A stretch of 64,000 bases of DNA from Barthelona sp. PCE. Its lineage: Eukaryota > Metamonada: BaSk clade. The translations under genes and the position numbers were made by a program. Positions 58,704-64,000 of the stretch are shown here, one piece after another. Position 1 is the stretch's first letter; each line of letters begins with the position of its first letter. The notes beneath the pieces are model-generated. The model saw only the letters and a list, made by a program, of their open reading frames with translations, was not told the origin of the DNA and did not search any database. The DNA is taken from NCBI GenBank assembly GCA_040285745.1, contig JAUFOR010000002.1, positions 2,046,001 to 2,110,000 of the forward strand. Reading direction: 5' to 3'.

Positions 58704-60074
58704 TCATTCCTTGAAATGCTCGAGCCGCCTGTTGCGGTATGTCTGGTAAAGGTCATTCTTAAATTCAAGCGTAGATTTCAGCTTCTGTTCGTTTCCGCGT
58801 AAAACATCTAAAAACTCGGTGTTCTGCTGCACCAAATCATCTACAGTTGTTACCTTTAGCTTGAACTCCTTGTTGATGATATCAATTTCGTCGTCCAAAC
58901 CACTGGGGAACTTGTAGCAAACTTCCCTTCTAGTGTTGTTGTATATGTTCGCAATGACTGGCCCCAGCACCTGCTTGGCATCTTCGACGTCATCCAATAC
59001 TAGAGTTTCTGATTGGATCTCCCCGTATCCCATCTTGAGGGTGATGTTAAAATCCTCAATAGGCTCCTTCGGCACAAGCTCCTGTGGCACCTCGATATGC
59101 TCTTGGTTGAGGTCAACAGGAAGGCACTGGTCGATGGAAGTGAACTGTATTGTCGTTGGCGTGGGTTTCGGTAGAGCAACCTTTGGTACCTGATTTTTTT
59201 CATCTTTCTCAGGGATGTCAACCGGTGACAGTGGGATAGTGAGGCTGGGCATTTTCTCGTCACGTGTTACGCTGATGCTAATTTTTGCGGGTGGCGACTT
59301 CACGTTCTTCTCATCTGATCGAGTTAATTGAACCAGTTGACAAAGGGCGTTAATCGAGTCTATCCATGACTGGGCAACGATGCCGTTCACGGCAAGAAAC
59401 ACCAGTTTGATAGTGGAGAAGTGCACGACCCACACTCCTTCCTTGACGCCAACAAGTGCAGGCTCTGTGATGGATCCGAGGCTCAGGTTAAGAATAGGTT
59501 GCTCATCCCCTTCTCTCTCGTATATAAGCATGCGTTCTTGCGTCAGGAGGAGGAACACACGCATGAATGACATGTCTGGTCGGCCCAACTCGCTCGGGGT
59601 GGGGCTCAACAGGGCCATGTTAGCGGATTTGATAGAGGATACACTGAACTCGCTAACTTCCTCCTTGATGCTACGTAATATCTGTAGTAGCTCTTCTCTG
59701 CGACCATTGGTGACAGAGAACGTGAAGAAGATGCTGCTTTCGAGGAGATTAAATGAAAATTCGTCCTCATTATCTTTTGCTGGTTGGATCGATGAAATAT
59801 CTGCGATTGAATGTGTGGTTGTGAGCGCGTTGTCTCTGGGAGACACGATACGAATTTGTTTGTGCTCTAAATATGAGATTGTGACTTTTAAAAATATCCT
59901 AATCTTCCTTACACGCAGATACATATATTTGGTACATGTGGAGTACCGTTATATGCTGGATACGCTTCATAAAGAAGATAGATACACTGTAGACATACCA
60001 ACAACTAGTTTTCTGAGTAGCTTACGTTTCCCACTGCCCACGATCTTATAGACTTCAAATTCTGTGACCGTCAT
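58704..60074 (-). CDS. PH-like domain protein (two exons)
   Basis: Coding is complement(join(58704..59866, 59999..60074)), 412 residues. The 132-base intron (59867-59998) starts GTATGT and ends CTCATATTTAG. Splicing removes a hydrophobic, intron-derived N-terminus and gives KLLRKLVVEHKQIRIVSP, a good beta hairpin. Two PH-like modules follow: ~1-100 (HSIADISSIQPAKDNEDEF, RREELLQILRSI), similar in pattern to the N-terminal PH-like repeat of RME-8/DNAJC13, and ~120-205 (SFMRVFLLLTQERMLIYERE, WIDSINALCQLV). A Pro/Lys-rich linker and a C-terminal helical segment complete it. It probably binds membranes or proteins at endosomes; only the PH-like fold is well supported. Confidence 0.65.
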
Positions 60075-60899
60075 GGTATTTGAAGACCTCTAAACCGTAA
60101 AAATTCCTTGAAATGGGTACAATATCGTAAAACATTCTATTGGTTTGAACTCTTATAGAGTAATACTATATTGGACACGTATAGCGTGTGAAAAAACTGT
60201 ACTTGAGTCTATGCGGTACTTTACAATTGCTTTAACATGAGGTTTAAATTTTTGCCTGGAATTGAGTTTTGCATTCAAATTTTAATTTCAAGTCCTTTTC
60301 AACGTCCCCTGTTCGTTTTAGTTGCAATACAGGCAGATCTAAGCTATTTAATATGTGTACGAATGATCAACTTTTGTAACGCATCATAAAAAGTCTTTTA
60401 TGGATATTTAGAGTTATATTTTCGATCACCCAATGTTTAGAAAAGGACTGTTAGGGTGTGTGTGATGTATGTTTAAGACATATAAGTAAAAATAGTTTAA
60501 CCTGGTTTAGTGATAAAATAGTATCTGCAGGTTATTTTAAATACGGAAAAAAACTTATAGAACCCACAGAAGCGAAGGAAATATAGAACGAAATGGTAAA
60601 GAAAATAATTTTCAAGTTCAAGTACTTCTATGGTTGAAGCACTTTCAAAGTGCTACTGACTGAGGTGAAATAGCCTACAGTAACAATAAACGAGAGTAAT
60701 GTAAGATAAGTTAGCAAATGCAAAAAGTTCAGTTTTGGAAAATGAATATCTGTCACGCTGAATATAAACAGGATTATAGCACTAATAGATGTGAGAAGTA
60801 TCATCCTAACACACGTCAATGATAGTGTAAAGGATATATTGTGCTTTGTAAGGTATTTTTGATTTTCTCCCTTCTTCTTACTTTGGATTAAATCTGCAT
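60075..60899. other. Intergenic, divergent promoter region
   Basis: 825 AT-rich bases between the PH-like gene and the phosphate transporter. A 93-codon hydrophobic ORF on the minus strand (60628-60909) overlaps the transporter start and is not supported. No RNA gene recognised. Confidence 0.45.
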
Positions 60900-62435
60900 A
60901 TGGTAGCAACGCTTCCTATTCCATATCATGACTACATTTTCACACCAAACGTCATTTTGGTCGTGGCAACATTCTTCTCATTTTTGTTTTCGTTTGCAAT
61001 GGGTGCAAATGATTCCGCAAATTCACTAGGAACAGCCGTGGGTAGTAAGTCAATCTCGTTACGTAAGGCACTATTAATTGGTGGTCTTTTTGAGGGTATT
61101 GGAACAGTACTTCTTGGAGCAGCTGTCTCAGATACCATTCGTAAGTCCATTATTGATCTCGACACAACAATTGAGTGGCGAGACTTTGCAGCTGGTATGT
61201 TGTGTGTTCTAATTGGAGGTTTCGTCTTCATCCTAGGTGCCACCTTCCTTAATCTTCCTGTCTCAACCACACACGCCGTTGTATCTGCCACAGCTGGCTG
61301 GTCTGTTGTCTACAAGGGGGATTTCTCTTCACTCAACATGGGTAAGTTGGGTACTATCGCAGCTTCTTGGGTTCTTTCTCCTGTGTTTGGTGGTCTTTGC
61401 GCTTATCTCATGTACAAGGTTGTGGAGGCAACGTCCATTAAGAAGGATGAGCCCTCCCAGTCGACCCAAAGAATGATGCCTGTATATTTCGGAGTTACTA
61501 TCTTTATCCTTTCCATGTTCATTACAGTCAAGGCTTTCCCTGATGAGTGGAACGTAAGCATGCTTGTCGCCACAATCATGGCTGTTGTGATCAGTATTGT
61601 TTCTACCGTTGTCTTTTATTTCACAGCAATGAAGAAGTACAAGCATCGTTACCCCAAGGGCTGCGATGAAGATTTCCCTCTTGAGGAACACATGAAGCCC
61701 GTTGAAGAAGAAAGCGAGATCGAGGTTGAGCTCTCTGAAATGGAGGATGCCGAAGAAGCCGAAACCGTTGAAGGCGAGGAGAAGGAGGAGCACAAGACAC
61801 GCCGTCGTGCTAACTCTTTGCTCCGTGATAAGGACGTCCTTGGATACGGTTCTAACTCTGATAGCGATTCCGACAGCAGTGATGAAGAGGACGATAACCT
61901 CAAGGTAGCCGCCCACGCTAAGTTCACCCCCGGTCAGCTTATGTTCATCCCTCTCCAAGTCATTGCATCTTTCGCACAGGCTCTCGGCCACGGTGCTAAC
62001 GATGCAGCTAACGCCCTCGCACCCCTTGGTGCCATTGTCGGTGTGTGGCAGACCGAATCCATCGAGCTTGAGAACGCCATTCCCATGTGGGCTACTCTTC
62101 TGACTGCTACTGGTATCATTATTGGTCTCCTTGTATTAGGTCACCGCGTTATTGGTACGATTGGTGAGGGTATTGCCTCAGTCTGCCCAAGATCCGGTTT
62201 CGTCGCATCATTCGCCTCTACGCTTATGGTTTTGATTGGATCAGCTCTTGGTCTTCCTCTATCTTCCTCTCACATTCTCACAGGGTCAGTTGTCGGTGTA
62301 TCCATCGCAAAGGGTGTCCCTGTTAAGTGGAAGCTCGTTGGTTCAATCGGTATCAGTTGGATCGTCACATTACCCGCATCTGCCGCCGCTACGGCAGGTT
62401 TCTACGCCCTGATTAAACTTGGGCAGTCCTCATAG
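60900..62435 (+). CDS. PiT-family (SLC20/Pho89) phosphate transporter
   Basis: 511 residues with two copies of the PiT signature: GANDSANSLGTAVGSKSISL near residue 38 and GHGANDAANALAPLGAIVG near residue 362, plus LNLPVSTTHAVVSA and LGLPLSSSHILTGSVVG. About ten to eleven membrane spans flank a large cytoplasmic loop (~245-345) that is strongly acidic (EEESEIEVELSEMEDAEEAE) with an RRRANSLLRD phosphorylation-like site. PiT proteins import inorganic phosphate with Na+ or H+ at the plasma membrane. The codon choice is GC-rich and regular, suggesting high expression. Confidence 0.97.
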   Translation: MVATLPIPYHDYIFTPNVILVVATFFSFLFSFAMGANDSANSLGTAVGSKSISLRKALLIGGLFEGIGTVLLGAAVSDTIRKSIIDLDTTIEWRDFAAGMLCVLIGGFVFILGATFLNLPVSTTHAVVSATAGWSVVYKGDFSSLNMGKLGTIAASWVLSPVFGGLCAYLMYKVVEATSIKKDEPSQSTQRMMPVYFGVTIFILSMFITVKAFPDEWNVSMLVATIMAVVISIVSTVVFYFTAMKKYKHRYPKGCDEDFPLEEHMKPVEEESEIEVELSEMEDAEEAETVEGEEKEEHKTRRRANSLLRDKDVLGYGSNSDSDSDSSDEEDDNLKVAAHAKFTPGQLMFIPLQVIASFAQALGHGANDAANALAPLGAIVGVWQTESIELENAIPMWATLLTATGIIIGLLVLGHRVIGTIGEGIASVCPRSGFVASFASTLMVLIGSALGLPLSSSHILTGSVVGVSIAKGVPVKWKLVGSIGISWIVTLPASAAATAGFYALIKLGQSS

Positions 62436-62473
62436 TCATATCCCCGCTGTTAATTGCAGTAAAAACTTGTTTT

Positions 62474-63397
62474 TTATTCACTTTCATCGTCGTCTTCCAG
62501 CACTCTTTGCTGCTTCTTTTTGATTAGGTCAAAATCTTCGATATCGCTTTCGCTCGATAGTTCTCCGTCACTTTCATTGTAACCTCCAATACCATCCTCT
62601 ACTACAATTGAGCTGATTAACTTCAGTTCTTCCTGTTGCTCCTTTGATTTCTGACGACGTACCTGTGACGCTGTACGTTTCTTCTCCATCTCAAACAGTG
62701 GGATGGATGCTTCGTCGATAGGCTCGGGTTTTGGTTCTCTAAGTTTAGAAATATCTATATCGAAATCAATATCATCATCATTTACGCCAAGAGCTGTATT
62801 CATCGGCATTTGCATCGGTAGAGAACTATCCAAAGGTGCCACTGGATCGAATGGAGCGTTAGGGATGAAAGGTTCGAACTCTTCATCAGAAAAAACAAGA
62901 CTAGCATCATCTTCGTTACGGTGATGGTATAAATCATAGTGCTCCATGTTATATCCCCGCTGCTTGAGGGCTTCCAGCTGTGCTTCTGTGATTTCGGGAT
63001 CGAAACGACCCATCTCGGCAACATCTTTCAGTCGATTGCGAATCTTTGGGTTCTTGGCTTTTGTGAGGTTATAGATACCAAATGCAAATTTGGGAAAATC
63101 CTTGCCGCTTCTATTGTCGAAACGCATTGCCCAAGTACTGAAAAACTTGCTCAAGTACTCGAAAACTTGGCTTGGCCTCATTTTCTCCAATTTTTCAGGG
63201 GAGTAACAATATTTAAGCAGCCAGTTTACACCCACATCGGGGTCAAACAATCGCTCAGCCTTCTCACTAGCTGTTTGAGGTTTCTTACTGGTTTTTTTTT
63301 TAGCCGATTGAAGTTCATTCAGATCGAATGTATCATCGAGTAAATCACCCGGGTCCATGTCTATCATGGTATCTAGCATAGATGTTCTGTTGGTCAT
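62474..63397 (-). CDS. TIPIN/Csm3/Swi3-like replication fork protection protein
   Basis: 307 residues. The Swi3 domain is recognisable at ~48-135: AERLFDPDVGVNWLLKYCYS, PSQVFEYLSKFFSTWAMRF, DFPKFAFGIYNLTKAKNPKI and RNRLKDVAEMGRFDPE, matching the family order (short helix, W-A-H-x-x-FPK-x-xF, then a basic helix). The C-terminal half is acidic and disordered (SDGELSSESDIEDFD). TIPIN/Csm3 with Timeless/Tof1 stabilises replication forks and supports checkpoint signalling. The family call is by motif and could be wrong in detail. Its stop is 38 bases from the convergent PiT gene. Confidence 0.65.
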   Translation of the reverse strand: MTNRTSMLDTMIDMDPGDLLDDTFDLNELQSAKKKTSKKPQTASEKAERLFDPDVGVNWLLKYCYSPEKLEKMRPSQVFEYLSKFFSTWAMRFDNRSGKDFPKFAFGIYNLTKAKNPKIRNRLKDVAEMGRFDPEITEAQLEALKQRGYNMEHYDLYHHRNEDDASLVFSDEEFEPFIPNAPFDPVAPLDSSLPMQMPMNTALGVNDDDIDFDIDISKLREPKPEPIDEASIPLFEMEKKRTASQVRRQKSKEQQEELKLISSIVVEDGIGGYNESDGELSSESDIEDFDLIKKKQQRVLEDDDESE

Positions 63398-63567
63398 TGC
63401 AATTTTGACGACATAGATGTGAAAAGGGATGTAAGTGCAATTACATGGAATATTGTCGCTGTATAGCTTCCTAATTACATTGAGACAGGAAGGAAGGGTG
63501 AATTATATTTTTTAAGTATATGTGGAAGTGTTTGTGAGTTTTTTTCTTATCTAACATCATTCAGCAC

Positions 63568-64000
63568 ATGAAATCAGCGGATCAAATCATCAAAGAGGCA
63601 AAGGAGCAGGTCCAAAAGGGGGATATTAGCAAAGCAGCTAATATTCTAGTAAGGGGTGTTGATTCATACCCTGAAAACATCACAATGCTTGAAACAGCAG
63701 CTGAAATATTCATGATGGGCCAGCTGGGGCCACAGGCGCTTTACTGTTTGGAACAATCTTTTAAACTGGACGATGAAGGAAAGCGTGCCACTCGTCATTT
63801 CCTTATAGGGCAACTGCTTGACGCAGAGTCCGCCGTTGAGCATCTTACATCAGCATTTGACATACTTACGAGTGGAATCGATGAAGAATTGTCGGAGAAA
63901 GAGATGGTTAGTCGTGTTGGCGATGTTTTGTGCGCTTTACTCGAGACTTACATCACCGATCTTGCCGAGAACCTGGATGAAAACGAGGGTTTCAAGGCTG
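63568..64000 (+). CDS. Acl4-like TPR protein, 3' partial
   Basis: The ATG at 63568 opens a frame of at least 144 codons that runs off the window. TPR-type helices: QIIKEAKEQVQKGDISKAAN, ILVRGVDSYPENITMLETAA and GQLGPQALYCLEQSFKLDDE, followed by FLIGQLLDAESAVEHLTSAF. The order and the GQLL..AVEH block resemble Acl4, the assembly chaperone of ribosomal protein uL4. Upstream, CTAACATCATTCAG looks intron-like but does not fit the fixed 11-base acceptor; it reads better as a CATTCA initiator-like element just before the ATG. Confidence 0.65.
   Translation, partial: MKSADQIIKEAKEQVQKGDISKAANILVRGVDSYPENITMLETAAEIFMMGQLGPQALYCLEQSFKLDDEGKRATRHFLIGQLLDAESAVEHLTSAFDILTSGIDEELSEKEMVSRVGDVLCALLETYITDLAENLDENEGFKA

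Noticed and set aside
60628-60909. 93-codon hydrophobic ORF on the minus strand
   Set aside because: Its first codons overlap the start of the phosphate transporter gene on the other strand, it sits in promoter DNA, and it has no features beyond hydrophobicity of AT-rich sequence.
63510-63565. Possible intron acceptor CTAACATCATTCAG before the Acl4-like ATG
   Set aside because: AG is 14 bases from the start of CTAAC, not at the fixed 11-base block of the other seven introns, and no upstream exon with an ATG and GTATG donor fits.

Overview
The window is nuclear DNA from a single-celled eukaryote. It carries core eukaryotic genes (importin, Rab, prefoldin 3, VPS25, MRT4, CBF5, NAC-alpha, RPAP1, SGTA, FIP1, a TIPIN/Csm3-like protein), most with no intron and the rest with one. 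Seven introns can be placed. All start GTATGN, lie within the first ~120 coding bases, and end in an 11-base block of the form CT(A/C)A(C/T)NNNNAG, so the branch point sits at a fixed distance from the 3' splice site. That pattern is known from parabasalids such as Trichomonas and from some other metamonads, so a parabasalid or related metamonad is my best guess. It is an inference, not an identification. Genes are tightly packed, and convergent neighbours are often only 35-65 bases apart.

Layout. 1-13.1 kb (housekeeping): importin-beta family (partial), GSK3-like kinase, WD40-like protein, Rab5-like GTPase, an unknown acidic protein, a secreted Cys-rich protein, prefoldin 3, a PLD3/4-like membrane phosphodiesterase, VPS25, an unknown, MRT4 and a small coiled-coil protein. 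13.2-49.6 kb (accessory): several lineage-specific beta-propeller-like proteins, a membrane-anchored GH130-like protein, two giant tandem paralogues, a helical-repeat protein, a multi-pass membrane protein, a divergent hAT-like transposase with a broken frame, tRNA-Met, satellite repeats, a 1,392-residue unknown, a short XRN-like nuclease, tRNA-Arg, a complete PAT/Ngaro-type tyrosine-recombinase retrotransposon (41,182-47,994, minus strand) with split direct repeats and decayed ORFs, and a 148-bp tandem repeat. 50-64 kb (housekeeping again): a small basic protein, FIP1, CBF5, NAC-alpha, RPAP1, SGTA-like co-chaperone, a PH-like protein, a PiT phosphate transporter, TIPIN/Csm3-like and an Acl4-like TPR protein (partial).

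The most striking content is the pair of giant proteins at 16,945-26,027. Both read as N-terminal propeller, coiled coil, degenerate IRE1-like kinase, HECT-like ubiquitin-ligase domain, and a C-terminal RING2/Rcat zinc module. I know of no described protein that joins HECT and RBR-type catalytic modules behind a pseudokinase. The paralogues differ at the HECT active-site position: valine in the first, cysteine in the second. Both keep the Rcat-type cysteine.

All calls are made by eye from motifs and spacing. No database search or structure prediction was run.
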